NCBI RefSeq assembly: GCF_002009175.1
Contig: NZ_CP018047.1
Location: 186,001 to 250,000, forward strand
From: Streptomyces niveus
Lineage (GTDB): Bacteria; Actinomycetota; Actinomycetes; Streptomycetales; Streptomycetaceae
Length of the DNA stretch: 64,000 nt
Reading direction: 5' to 3'
Of the stretch, positions 32,230 to 41,367 are shown piece after piece. Positions within the stretch are counted from its first letter, which is position 1. Each line of letters opens with the position of its first letter. A program made the translations under genes and the position numbers. Under the pieces are notes generated by a model that had not been told where the DNA came from, ran no database searches, and saw only the letters and a list, made by a program, of their open reading frames with translations.

Positions 32230-33402
32230 TCACCATGTCACCGGAAGCTGGATCAACCCGCCGATCAGCGTGTTGTGGCGCAGTCTCAGCTCCTCTACAC
32301 CGACAGCCGGACGCATGGTCGGGAATCGTGCGACGAGCTGGGTGAGCACCACCTGCAGCTGCATCCGGGCCAGCGTCGCGCCGACGCAGTGGTGCGCACC
32401 GTGCCCGAACATGAGGCCGCCCGTGGTGTCGCGAGTGATATCGACCCGGCCCGGGTCGGCGAAGGCCGTCTCGTCGTGGTTGGCCGCGATGATGTTCAGC
32501 AGCACGAAGTCGCCCGTCCGGATGGTGACCCCGTCGATCTCGAAGTCCGTCAGCGCGTAACGGGGCATGCCGCCGTTGTGCGGGTTCGGCATCGACATCC
32601 GCAGGGTTTCCTCGACCGCGCCGGGGATGAGACCCGGGTCGCGCTGCAACGCCTGCCACTGCTCGGAGTTGGCCAGCAACAGCAGCACACAGGTGCCGAT
32701 CCGGGCCACCGTGGTCTCGTAACCACCGAACAGCAGCAACGCCGTCAGCCCGATGACCTCGTTGTCGTTGATCCCCTCGGTCGCGCAGATCCTGGAGATC
32801 ACGTCATCGCCCGGATTCCGCCGTTTATCGGCGACGAGTTGCCTGCAGTAGCCGAACAACTCGCCCAGCCCCTGCTTGGACTTCACAGGGTCCCCGACGT
32901 TGGCGGCGTCTTGGGTCCAGCCACCGAACCGGTCCTTGTCCTCCTGGGGTACGCCCAGCCACTCGCACATCACCTGAATCGGCAGTGACAGCGCCAACGC
33001 CTGGCGCAGGTCCACCGGTGGCTTCTGCCCGGCCAATCCGTCCAGGAGTTGCCCGGTCAGTTTCTCGACGTAGGGCCTCAGCGCCAGCATCCGCTCGGGT
33101 GAGAAGTGCGGCTCCAGCAGCGCACGCAACCGGGCGTGGTCGGTGGCGAAGTCACCGAGCAGGCCGGCGAGGAGCGCCGAACCGCTGTCCTTCGCCGCGG
33201 CCTCCGGATCGGGATGGGAGCGGCCGAGCCGGTCGTCGTCGAGCAGCTGCCTCACCCAGGCGTGACCGGTGACCAGCCACGCCTCTTCGCCCTCGGCGGT
33301 ACGAACCCGGTGGACCGCGCCCCGGGATTGGAGCGTGCGCAGCCCTGGCGCGAGTTGCAGCACGTTCATCTGCTCGAAAGGCAATTGAGCTGGGGTACTC
33401 AC
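32230..33402 (-). CDS. Cytochrome P450
   Basis: This 390-aa bacterial P450 has I-helix GGYET at 226-230 with Thr231, EETLR for the K-helix ExxR, and the heme loop FGHGAHHCVG with Cys339. It lies ten bases before ubiA. In benzastatin biosynthesis a P450 encoded with the prenyltransferase and acetyltransferase cyclises the N-acyloxy prenylated PABA through a nitrene-like step; this is the positional candidate, but the sequence alone cannot separate it from the other two P450s here. The GTG start has GGAGG upstream. Confidence 0.87.
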   Translation of the reverse strand: MSTPAQLPFEQMNVLQLAPGLRTLQSRGAVHRVRTAEGEEAWLVTGHAWVRQLLDDDRLGRSHPDPEAAAKDSGSALLAGLLGDFATDHARLRALLEPHFSPERMLALRPYVEKLTGQLLDGLAGQKPPVDLRQALALSLPIQVMCEWLGVPQEDKDRFGGWTQDAANVGDPVKSKQGLGELFGYCRQLVADKRRNPGDDVISRICATEGINDNEVIGLTALLLFGGYETTVARIGTCVLLLLANSEQWQALQRDPGLIPGAVEETLRMSMPNPHNGGMPRYALTDFEIDGVTIRTGDFVLLNIIAANHDETAFADPGRVDITRDTTGGLMFGHGAHHCVGATLARMQLQVVLTQLVARFPTMRPAVGVEELRLRHNTLIGGLIQLPVTW

Positions 33403-33497
33403 TGACGGCCTCCGCCGGAATCGAGGTTCGGACCACCTTGTCGAAGACGATCAGGACGTACCGGAGCTCGCCGCCCCGGTGTCCGTCGAGGAACGGG

Positions 33498-34535
33498 TCA
33501 TGGCGTGCGATTGACGATGCGGTCGAACAGCGCGGTCAGTTCGGTGGACGCGGCCGGGGACAGCTCGGCTTGTCCGAGGTACTCCAGAGCCGAGTCCAGA
33601 TGACTGCGGGACAGCTGCTCGGCCGTGTGCCGGCCGCCGGACTCCTCGACGAGGTCGGCCATCTCCTGCAGATGCGCTGCCGTGGTGGCGTCGGCGTGCC
33701 ACAGCCGGCGCAGTCGTTCACCGGCCGGGCTGTCGGTGGACAGGGCAGCCAGCACCGGGAAGGACGGGTTGCGCCGCAGGATGTCGCTCCGGACGGGCTT
33801 GCCGGTCACGGTGGGGTCGCCCCAGATGTCCTCGACGTCGTTGAAGATCTGAAAGGCGAGGCCCAGATGCCTGCCCGCGCTGCGCAGGGCGGCCAGGACG
33901 TGCTCGGGTCGGCCCGCCCGCAGTGCGGGCGTCACCAGCGCGCACTCCAGCAGGGCGGACGTCTTCTCCTCCACGATTCGGTCGTACTCCGCGATGCCGG
34001 TGCCCGGCCCCAGCCGGACGGTGAACTCGCGGGCCTGGCCCGCGAGAACCAGGCCGAGGGCTTCGGCGAACACGCTGGAGATCTCCGCACGAGCGGGGCC
34101 GGGGTCGTCGACCACCATCCGGAGCGCAAGAGCCTGCAACGCGTCCCCGGCCAGGATGGCCGGACCGGCGCCGAACACCTTCCACGCGGCCGGGCGGCCG
34201 CGACGCAGCTCGTCCGCGTCGATGATGTCGTCGTGGATCAGGGTCGAGTTGTGCAGCAACTCCAGTGCCGCCGCCTGGCACCGCACGTCCTCCGGCCGCA
34301 GGCCGACTCCGTCGGCCGCCGCCATCATGAGGGCGGCGCGGGTCAGCTTGCCGCCCTCCGCGCCGCTGGGGTCGCCGTGTTCGTCGATGAAGCCGAGGTG
34401 GTAGGAGCAGATCCGGGCCAGGGTCGGCTCCAGTGCGGAAGCCTGCTGCCGGACAACGGGCAATACCGTGGACTGCGCCGTTCTCGGCGACCGGAAGGCT
34501 TGGAGCCCGGTCGACGAGGTGTCGAGTGCGCTCAT
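33498..34535 (-). CDS. Polyprenyl (geranyl-type) diphosphate synthase
   Basis: This 345-aa all-helical synthase has the first Asp-rich motif DDIID at 102-106 and the second as NDVED at 232-236, where Asn replaces the first Asp, as in several bacterial synthases. It condenses IPP with an allylic diphosphate. Chain length cannot be read with certainty; GPP fits a benzastatin-like product. The start at 34535 is chosen for GGAGGAG upstream. It is the first gene of the 16-kb leftward operon and lies just inside one copy of the duplicated promoter region. Confidence 0.85.
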   Translation of the reverse strand: MSALDTSSTGLQAFRSPRTAQSTVLPVVRQQASALEPTLARICSYHLGFIDEHGDPSGAEGGKLTRAALMMAAADGVGLRPEDVRCQAAALELLHNSTLIHDDIIDADELRRGRPAAWKVFGAGPAILAGDALQALALRMVVDDPGPARAEISSVFAEALGLVLAGQAREFTVRLGPGTGIAEYDRIVEEKTSALLECALVTPALRAGRPEHVLAALRSAGRHLGLAFQIFNDVEDIWGDPTVTGKPVRSDILRRNPSFPVLAALSTDSPAGERLRRLWHADATTAAHLQEMADLVEESGGRHTAEQLSRSHLDSALEYLGQAELSPAASTELTALFDRIVNRTP

Positions 34536-34667
34536 CGAGATTCTCCTCCGGTCGCAAGCCTTCCCAATTCCTGGTCGGAACCTACGCGCATGGGGTTCGC
34601 GAATTGCATCACTGAAAATCACTGTGCTGGATATTGCTGCGTAAATGCCGCGTGACCGTTCTGACCG

Positions 34668-34840
34668 CCATCCTGAACGACCTCGTCCTGCCGTGTCAAC
34701 GACAGGACGTGAGCATCCTCGACTTTAGGAAAAACCCCAAAGAAGGCGTCGTAAGGCCTGGATTGGACTTCCCTGCGGAATGATTGTTGCCGGGCGGCTC
34801 CAAGGCCGTATTCGCGTCCGCGCTATTAAGCCGGCACCCA
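34668..34840. promoter_or_regulatory. Duplicated cluster promoter region, copy 1
   Basis: About 173 bases nearly identical to 38491-38661. It starts CCATCCTGAACG and ends GCTATTAAGCCGGCACCCA. It lies between the divergent prenyl synthase and P450 genes. The internal TTAGGAAAAACCCCAA at 34725-34740 matches 12 of 16 positions of the PAS-LuxR operator consensus CTVGGGAWWTCCCBAG, so it may bind the cluster LuxR-type protein. TATTAA near its right end may be a -10. Confidence 0.65.
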
Positions 34841-34946
34841 ACGGCGGACAAGACTTCCCGAGTTGGACTCGGTCTCCACCGACCGGCGCGGAGGGCACCC
34901 ACAGGCACGCTCCCGCCCGGACGGTCATCAACGCTTGAGAGGCGGA

Positions 34947-36260
34947 ATGGCCATGTCAGTTGATTCTGGGCAATTGCGTGAAGGCAGGTCGTTCGACCCC
35001 TACGGCGCACATCGCGACGACCCGTATTCGTTTCTGGCCGGCATCGGAGAGACGGAGTCGGTGTTCTACGCCCCTCTGCTCGACGCGTGGTGCGTAACCC
35101 GGCGCGAGGACATTGTCGCCGTGCTACGGGACGACCGAAACTTCTCGGCGCGCGACCACAACCCCTGCTCCACGGTCGAGTTGCCCGAGGACGTGACTCG
35201 GATGCTCCGCACCTGGCGCGGTGCCGGGGCCCTGGCCGTCGGCTCACTCGACCCTCCCGAGCACGCCAGGATCAGGGAAGTACTCAACGTCGGGTTCACC
35301 CCGGCCAGGGTCAGGGCGTTCGAACCCACGATCCGTGCGATCGCCGCCGGCCTCGTCGAGCGGACCGCGGTCGCGCCGGAGTTCGACTTCATCACGGATT
35401 TCGCCGTTCCGTACTCCCTGGAGGTGATCTGCCGGCGCCTCGGAATCCCGGACGAGTACCTCGACCGCTGCCGCACATGGTCCGAGCAGCGCATCGAACT
35501 CATGATGCTGCAGCGCGACACCGATCCCGACCGGCTGCGTGAATACGCCCGCGGGCTGATGGACTTCGGAGCGTTCGCCCGATCACTCGTGCAGGAGCGG
35601 CTCGCCTCACCGCAGGACGACCTCATCAGTGAACTGCTCCACGACGGCAAGGCGGGCCGCACGCTGACCGCCGACGAGGCCGCTGTCCAGGTCCCCACAC
35701 TGATCTTCGCGGGACACATGACCTGTGCGGAGGCTCTTGGCACGATCCTCTTCCAGCAGCTTCAGTCGCCCGGCGGCTGGGCCGAGGTGGTCGACGGGAC
35801 GGTCGCCACTCGGGACCTTGTCGAGGAGGGGCTGCGGTTCGACAGTCCGCTGGCGGGCATGTACCGGAGCGCGGTCCATGACGTGGTGGTCGGCGACGTC
35901 CACCTGGCCGCGGGGAGCCGGCTGCTTCTGCTGTACGGAGCGGCCGGCCGGGACACCCACTCCCCCGCGTGCCCGGTCGGGTTCAGTCCGGGCAGTGGGT
36001 CTGCCTCGCATCTCGCGTTCGGGCACGGCATCCATTTCTGCCTCGGAGCCGGATTCGCCCGCCTGGAACTGGAGATCGCGATCCAGGCCGTCGCCACCGG
36101 GATGCCGGATCTGACCCTGGCACCGGGGCCCCCGCCACGCCACCGGCCGGTTTTTCCGCTCCGGGCGTTGACCGAGCTGCGGGTACGGCAGCCGGGACGG
36201 ATACCCGGGCGATCGTCGGGAGATCCGGACGACACGTCGCCCCCGGCGGAACGCACGTGA
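34947..36260 (+). CDS. Cytochrome P450 with atypical I-helix
   Basis: This 437-aa P450 has ExxR as EEGLR and the heme loop FGHGIHFCLGAGFAR with Cys365. The I-helix reads AGHMT at 255-259: the usual acidic residue before Thr is Met, which changes the acid-alcohol pair that normally protonates bound oxygen. That could favour unusual chemistry or electron-poor oxidants. The start ATG follows GAGAGGCGGA; a second ATG two codons later is equally possible. It is transcribed alone to the right from promoter copy 1. Confidence 0.86.
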   Translation: MAMSVDSGQLREGRSFDPYGAHRDDPYSFLAGIGETESVFYAPLLDAWCVTRREDIVAVLRDDRNFSARDHNPCSTVELPEDVTRMLRTWRGAGALAVGSLDPPEHARIREVLNVGFTPARVRAFEPTIRAIAAGLVERTAVAPEFDFITDFAVPYSLEVICRRLGIPDEYLDRCRTWSEQRIELMMLQRDTDPDRLREYARGLMDFGAFARSLVQERLASPQDDLISELLHDGKAGRTLTADEAAVQVPTLIFAGHMTCAEALGTILFQQLQSPGGWAEVVDGTVATRDLVEEGLRFDSPLAGMYRSAVHDVVVGDVHLAAGSRLLLLYGAAGRDTHSPACPVGFSPGSGSASHLAFGHGIHFCLGAGFARLELEIAIQAVATGMPDLTLAPGPPPRHRPVFPLRALTELRVRQPGRIPGRSSGDPDDTSPPAERT

Positions 36261-36278
36261 CTCCCTCGACATTTCGAG

Positions 36279-36307
36279 ACGGCCCGTCAGTTCAACTGAC
36301 GGGCCGT
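36279..36307. terminator. Bidirectional terminator between P450 and methyltransferase
   Basis: ACGGCCCGTCAGTT at 36279-36292 is followed by its complement AACTGACGGGCCGT at 36294-36307 and then TTTC. It lies between two convergent genes. Confidence 0.8.
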
Positions 36308-36357
36308 TTCGGCTTGTCGGAGCGGGGCCGGCGCCTGCGGTCAGGCGCGAACCGCGG

Positions 36358-37188
36358 TCAGGCGCGGACCGCGGTCAGGAAGAGGTAGCCGCTCTCCGGG
36401 GTGACCGCGGACAGACGCATGAAGTCGATGAGCGAGGTGGCCTGTTCCTCGCCGACCAGATCGGCCAGCTTGTCGTGGACGGTCTCCACGGCGTCGGCCA
36501 TGACCGCGAGGGTACGGGAGACGTTGTCGCTGATGTCACGGATCTCCACGTCGACGAAACCGTTGGCGGCCAGCGCCGTCCGGTATTCGTCCACAGTGCC
36601 CAAGGAGCGCACCGCGTAGTTCTCGCAGATGTGGTCCAGGACCACGCGCCCCTCCGGGCTGACCGGGCCGCGCTCGATGACATCGGCGATGGCGAGGCGG
36701 CCACCGGGGCGCAGGACACGGGCGGTCTCGGAGAGCACCTGGCCGCGGTCGGGCATGTGCCACATCGACTCGAACGCCCAGGCCGCGTCGAACGATCCGT
36801 CGGGGAAGGGCATGTCCATCGCGTCCGTGAACTGGAACGTGGCCCGGTCCGCGAGCCCGGCCGCGGCCGCGAGTTCCTTGGCCCGCGCCACCTGGACGTG
36901 GCTGACGGAGATGCCCAACACGTCCACGTCACAGGCGCGGACGAGCCGCAGCGCGGGATGGCCGATGCCGCAGCCGATGTCCAGGACCCGCTGGCCGGCC
37001 TGCGCCGCGACACCTGAGATCATCAGGTCGGTCAGACGGTCGGTGGCTACCTCGATGGAGCTGTCGTCGGCGTCGTTCTCCCAGTAGCCGTAGTGTTTGT
37101 TGGGGCCCCATGCGGAACCGTAGATCTGGCCGATCCCGTCGTACATGCCCGCGACGTCGCTGGGCGCGGGGAACTGCTCGACCGTCAT
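36358..37188 (-). CDS. SAM-dependent methyltransferase, RebM-like
   Basis: This 276-aa protein resembles the RebM-type small-molecule methyltransferases. It has a conserved N-terminal WGPNKHYGYWENDADD, the SAM loop VLDIGCGIGHPALRL, DAMDMPFPDGSFDAAW and ARVLRPGGRLAIAD. O-methylation is most likely; methoxy groups are common on benzastatins and virantmycin. The start at 37188 has GGAG six bases upstream. A second methyltransferase gene lies directly upstream on the same strand. Confidence 0.83.
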   Translation of the reverse strand: MTVEQFPAPSDVAGMYDGIGQIYGSAWGPNKHYGYWENDADDSSIEVATDRLTDLMISGVAAQAGQRVLDIGCGIGHPALRLVRACDVDVLGISVSHVQVARAKELAAAAGLADRATFQFTDAMDMPFPDGSFDAAWAFESMWHMPDRGQVLSETARVLRPGGRLAIADVIERGPVSPEGRVVLDHICENYAVRSLGTVDEYRTALAANGFVDVEIRDISDNVSRTLAVMADAVETVHDKLADLVGEEQATSLIDFMRLSAVTPESGYLFLTAVRA

Positions 37189-37407
37189 GAGGAACTCCGT
37201 ATCGTTGTAGAGGTGGCGGCAAGTCGGCGGCGGTTCGGTCAACCGCCCTGGAATCCGGCAGTCACATCGAAAGGCGGGCGGAAACCCGCTGCGCCCGGCT
37301 GGGCAACCCCAGCCGAGCGCCTGCGTGTTCCGAGGGCAATTCACTGAAAGCCACGTAGGCCATCAGGTGTTACGAGGACCCCTGGAGTCCGCCAACCTGT
37401 TCCTCGC

Positions 37408-38322
37408 TCACTTCAGTTCGAAGCGCAGGAAACCCAGCCGCAAGCCCCCTGCTTGCCATTCGGTGCCAAGCGCCTGGTTCGCCATGAGAGATATCCTCAG
37501 CTGCCTGCGGTCAACTGGCGAAAGGCTGTTGTCGCTGTCCAGTACCGCCTTCGTCCAGGCGGCACTCTCCTCCCAGAACGGCGAGGTCTCCGACGTGGCG
37601 TCGACGTCGTCGACCAATTCGAAACCCGCGGACTCAGCGGCTTCCACGTAGTCGAGCACCGTGGCCGGTTTTGTGTAGAAGTACTCGGCCCACACATCGG
37701 CCCCGTGAGGGCGTGTGGTGAACACTTCCTCGATGCACACGCTCCCGCCCGGACGAAGCACGCGCGCCAGGCGCTCGAACCACCGGGGACGGTTGAAATA
37801 TCCGCTGCTCTCGATCGCCACCGCCGCGTCGTAGGGGCCGTCCAAGGGGAGATGCATCGCATCACAGACCAGCGTTCGGACCTTCCCGCCCACACCGCAT
37901 TCCTGCGCGAACCCGTCAACTATGGGCGCGTGTTCCGGTGCGTTGGTGACCGCCGTCACGTCGGCGCCGTACTCCTGCGCCCAGAAGAGCGAGCCTCCGC
38001 CGAGACCGCAGCCGACATCCAGGATTCTCCCCGACAGCCGGTGTTCAGCGCCCCAGATCTTGGCCGCATACCGCAGCAAACCCTCCTGATGAATCCGTAT
38101 GCTGCGGCGAATGTCATCCGGCGTCGCATCATGAACATTCAGCGGCGTTTTGGAGGAAGGGTAGTGACCTACGTGATAGTGGATCCTGGGTCCGGGCCCG
38201 TACTTGCGGACAAGCCTGGCCGTTTTGTCGTCGTAGTACTGGCCAACTATTCTTACCTCGTCCTGAGGCTCCAGCGCTGTTTGAGGTGAACTCGAAAGTT
38301 CATTCAGATTTGACACGGTCAC
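37408..38322 (-). CDS. SAM-dependent C-methyltransferase, prenyl-diphosphate type
   Basis: This 304-aa protein has the N-terminal YYDDKTARLVRKYGPGPRIH and HYHVGHY region seen in geranyl-diphosphate methyltransferases, then SAM loop ILDVGCGLGGGSLFWAQEYG and ARVLRPGGSVCIEE. Benzastatin biosynthesis uses a methyltransferase acting on carbon 6 of GPP, and this is the best positional candidate for that step. A C-methyl on another small substrate cannot be excluded. It is divergent from dxs across promoter copy 2. Confidence 0.78.
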   Translation of the reverse strand: MTVSNLNELSSSPQTALEPQDEVRIVGQYYDDKTARLVRKYGPGPRIHYHVGHYPSSKTPLNVHDATPDDIRRSIRIHQEGLLRYAAKIWGAEHRLSGRILDVGCGLGGGSLFWAQEYGADVTAVTNAPEHAPIVDGFAQECGVGGKVRTLVCDAMHLPLDGPYDAAVAIESSGYFNRPRWFERLARVLRPGGSVCIEEVFTTRPHGADVWAEYFYTKPATVLDYVEAAESAGFELVDDVDATSETSPFWEESAAWTKAVLDSDNSLSPVDRRQLRISLMANQALGTEWQAGGLRLGFLRFELK

Positions 38323-38490
38323 TCCTCCAGAGCTCGGATGCCGACGACGTTGGCGAATGGCCTGCTTTGGTCGTTACGCTGCGCTCGTCATGAGTTTGGC
38401 GAGGATACGTGGTTCGACAGGGATCGCCGGACCGGATTCCTCATGATCCGGAATCCTGCCGCCCTGAAATTGAGTGGCAGCTATTTGATT

Positions 38491-38661
38491 CCATCCTGAA
38501 CGTCCTCTTCCGGTCGTGTCAACGACGGGGCGTGAGCATCTTCGACTTTAGGAAAAACCCCAAAGCGGACGGCATAATGCCTGGATTGGACTTCCCTGCG
38601 GAATGATAGCTGCCGGGCGCTCCGAGGCCGTATTCGAGTCCGGCTATTAAGCCGGCACCCA
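38491..38661. promoter_or_regulatory. Duplicated cluster promoter region, copy 2
   Basis: About 171 bases nearly identical to 34668-34840, in the divergent region between the C-methyltransferase and dxs. The shared TTAGGAAAAACCCCAA is at 38548-38563 and the shared terminal CTATTAAGCCGGCACCCA is also kept. Conservation of non-coding bases between two cluster promoters argues for a common regulator. Confidence 0.65.
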
Positions 38662-38879
38662 CTCCTTGTTCGGCAACGCGGGCCAGACGTTCCGACGAGG
38701 ACGTCGTGGCAACGGAACGGAGTGGGAATGAGTGGCGGTCGGTGCGCGAATTCCAGCGGGCGTTGCTGCTGGTCGGGCACGGGTGCCGGACATGACCCGT
38801 CGCGCCGGGCAGTCGGCGCGAACTGACCGAGAGGGCCGCCGCGGCCGCCCATCACACCCGGTGAGGAGCACTGTTCGAC

Positions 38880-40694
38880 ATGACGCTGCTGGAAACCGTG
38901 CGCGATCCGGCGCGGCTGCGTGAGCTGACCGCCGGGGAGTTGCGCGACCTCGCCGGGGAGATACGCGCCTTCCTGATCGAGCGGGTCTCCGCGACCGGGG
39001 GACACCTCGGGCCCAACCTGGGGGTGGTCGAGCTGACCGTCGCGTTGCACACGGTGTTCGAATCCCCGCGGGACAGGTTGGTGTGGGACACCGGGCACCA
39101 GTCCTACGTGCACAAGATCCTGACGGGCCGCCAGGCCGGGTTCGGCCGGCTGCGCAAGGCGGGCGGGGTCTCCGGTTACCCGAGCCGGGAGGAGTCCGAG
39201 CACGACCTGGTGGAGAACTCGCACGCGTCCACCGCGCTGTCCTACGCGGACGGGCTGGCCAGGGCGGACGCCCACCTCGGCCGGCGCGACCGGGCGACCG
39301 TCGCGATCATCGGCGACGGCGCGATGACCGGCGGCATGGCCTGGGAGGCGCTCAACAACATCGCGGGCGGGCCGGAGCGACCGCTCGTCATCGTGCTCAA
39401 CGACAACCAACGCTCCTACGCGCCGACCGTCGGCGGGCTGGCCGAGCACCTGGCCGACCTGCGCGCCGGGCGTGGGCCCGGCGTGTTCGAACAACTCGGG
39501 CTCGGTTACCTCGGCCCCGTCGACGGTCACGATCTCCCCGCCGTCCAGGACTCCCTGCGGCACGCGGTCGCACTGGGCGGGCCGGTGGTGGTGCATGTGA
39601 TCACCGCCAAGGGCAAGGGATACCGGCACACCGAAACCAACGACCTCGACCTCGGCCACGCCGTCAAACCGATGGACCCGCACACCGGGCAGGCACTGAA
39701 GGCGTCGCCCCCGTCGTTCACATCGGTGTTCGGCGAAAAGTTGGTCGAACTGGCCGAGCGGCGCGACGACCTCGTGGCGATCACGGCCGCGATGACCGAG
39801 CCGACCGGGCTCCTGCCGCTGCGGCGCAGGTTTCCGCACCGGGTGATCGACGTCGGCATCGCCGAGCAGCACGCGGTCACGATGGCCGCCGGGTTGTCCA
39901 TGGGCGGCGTGCATCCGGTGGTGGCCATCTACTCCACGTTCCTCAACCGCGCGCTCGACCAACTGCTCATGGACGTGGCGCTGCACCGCCGCCCGGTGAC
40001 GTTCGTCCTCGACCGGTCCGGGGTGACCGGCGACGACGGGCCGAGCCACAACGGTATGTGGGACCTGTCGGTGCTCCAGGTGGTGCCGGGGCTGCGGATC
40101 GCGGCACCGCGGGACGGTGCCAGGCTGGCCGAACTGCTGGCCGAGGCGGTGGCGTGGCGCCAGGGTCCGACTCTGCTGCGGTTCCCCAAGGGCCCCGTCG
40201 GTGAGGACCTGCCCGCCATCGCCACGTTCAACGGGATCGATGTGCTGCTCCGTTCCGGCCCGCTGGACGTTCTGATCATCTCGGTGGGTGCGCTGGCCGG
40301 GCTCGCGCTCACCGTCGCCGAAGGTGTGCGGGCGCAGGGCATCGGGGTGACGGTGGTGGACCCGAGGTGGGTCGCCCCGGTCAACCCGGCGCTGGCCGAC
40401 CTGGGCCGTCGCCACCGGCTCGCGATCACGGTCGAGGACAACAGCCGTGCGGGTGGAGTCGGTTCCGCGATCGCGCAGGCGCTGCGGGACGCCGACGTGC
40501 CGACGCCGCTGCGCGAGTTCGGCATCCCGAGGCGGTTCCTCGGCCACGGATCCAGGGCCGAGGTGCTCGCCGCCTGCGGGCTGACCTCGCAGAACATCAC
40601 CAGGGTCGTGGTGGAGCTGCTGGCCGGCCTCGACGCCGCACCGGCGTCGGCATCAGCATCGGCATCCGCAGGCATCGACGACCTCGGGACCTGA
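38880..40694 (+). CDS. dxs: 1-deoxy-D-xylulose-5-phosphate synthase
   Basis: This 604-aa transketolase-like enzyme has the thiamine diphosphate motif [18 protein letters not shown]-terminal [17 protein letters not shown] and [12 protein letters not shown], and the C-terminal [14 protein letters not shown] and [13 protein letters not shown]. It makes DXP from pyruvate and glyceraldehyde 3-phosphate, the first step of the MEP pathway. A cluster-borne copy should raise isoprenoid supply for the prenyl unit. The C-terminus ends in a low-complexity Ala/Ser stretch. A GAGGAG lies 13 bases before the ATG. Confidence 0.93.
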   Translation: MTLLETVRDPARLRELTAGELRDLAGEIRAFLIERVSATGGHLGPNLGVVELTVALHTVFESPRDRLVWDTGHQSYVHKILTGRQAGFGRLRKAGGVSGYPSREESEHDLVENSHASTALSYADGLARADAHLGRRDRATVAIIGDGAMTGGMAWEALNNIAGGPERPLVIVLNDNQRSYAPTVGGLAEHLADLRAGRGPGVFEQLGLGYLGPVDGHDLPAVQDSLRHAVALGGPVVVHVITAKGKGYRHTETNDLDLGHAVKPMDPHTGQALKASPPSFTSVFGEKLVELAERRDDLVAITAAMTEPTGLLPLRRRFPHRVIDVGIAEQHAVTMAAGLSMGGVHPVVAIYSTFLNRALDQLLMDVALHRRPVTFVLDRSGVTGDDGPSHNGMWDLSVLQVVPGLRIAAPRDGARLAELLAEAVAWRQGPTLLRFPKGPVGEDLPAIATFNGIDVLLRSGPLDVLIISVGALAGLALTVAEGVRAQGIGVTVVDPRWVAPVNPALADLGRRHRLAITVEDNSRAGGVGSAIAQALRDADVPTPLREFGIPRRFLGHGSRAEVLAACGLTSQNITRVVVELLAGLDAAPASASASASAGIDDLGT

Positions 40695-40767
40695 TCGACG
40701 CCGGCTGCGCCGCGAAATGCAGTTCATGCATGAACGTACGGATTACGGTCCCGAGAACCACCGAGCG

Positions 40768-41061
40768 TTAATCCACAGTCTCACGCGCAATGCGCGGGGG
40801 CCACGAATCCGTTCGCAGAATCTGGAGGACGAACGCCCTCGAAACCAACGAGACACGGTTCGGCGCCTGGAGCTTGTCGGACATGACGCGGACGTGATAG
40901 TCAATGGTCTTCGAACTGAGGTACAACTCTCTCGAAAGTCGCCCGCTGGAGAAGCCGGCCGCAACGCCCTCCAGGATCCTGCCCTGGACCGAGCTGAGAA
41001 CCCAGCCACCGCCCGACTGGGACACTTCGCAGCCGTTCTGGTCATCATCCATGGCGCCCAT
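40768..41061 (-). CDS. LuxR-type HTH protein without sensor domain
   Basis: The 97-aa product is little more than a LuxR C-terminal helix-turn-helix: LSSVQGRILEGVAAGFSSGR followed by LSRELYLSSKTIDYHVRVMS and a conserved leucine-rich end. There is no PAS, receiver or ATPase domain; a stop precedes the ATG in frame by about 25 codons. It is the obvious candidate to bind the duplicated promoter regions of the cluster. Confidence 0.78.
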   Translation of the reverse strand: MGAMDDDQNGCEVSQSGGGWVLSSVQGRILEGVAAGFSSGRLSRELYLSSKTIDYHVRVMSDKLQAPNRVSLVSRAFVLQILRTDSWPPRIARETVD

Positions 41062-41367
41062 CCATTCCGTACAGCCGGCCAGGCCGTGACCGTAACCGGA
41101 GAAATACAGAGCGAGAAGTACTGGAATGAGATCCTAGGAGGACCCTCACTCCTTGTCACTGATACGCCGTCGCAACCCGTCGATTTCCGTCCACCTCGGA
41201 ATTCCCTCCAAATTTTGCGGAAGTCCGGCCCTGTTTGCATCGAGGTGCGCCGGGGAGGGGCGTTGGGTCGACGAGCCACGACATGAAGATGATCAGTTCC
41301 CGCGCATCCGACCCCGGGGAGGAGACTCAGCCTTGAGTCCACAGTGGAGCAGCTTCGAGGAACGGCC
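41062..41367. other. Gene-free divergent region
   Basis: About 306 bases lie between the leftward LuxR-type gene and the rightward 95-aa gene. No convincing frame or strong palindrome is seen, and no copy of the 170-base promoter repeat is present. Confidence 0.35.

Noticed and set aside
34668..38661. The duplicated promoter regions read as a transposon end pair
   Set aside because: No transposase lies between them and both sit exactly in divergent promoter regions; regulatory duplication is simpler.
38481..40547. A 688-aa leftward frame over dxs
   Set aside because: Antisense to a well-recognised enzyme and rich in His/Arg/Gly low complexity.
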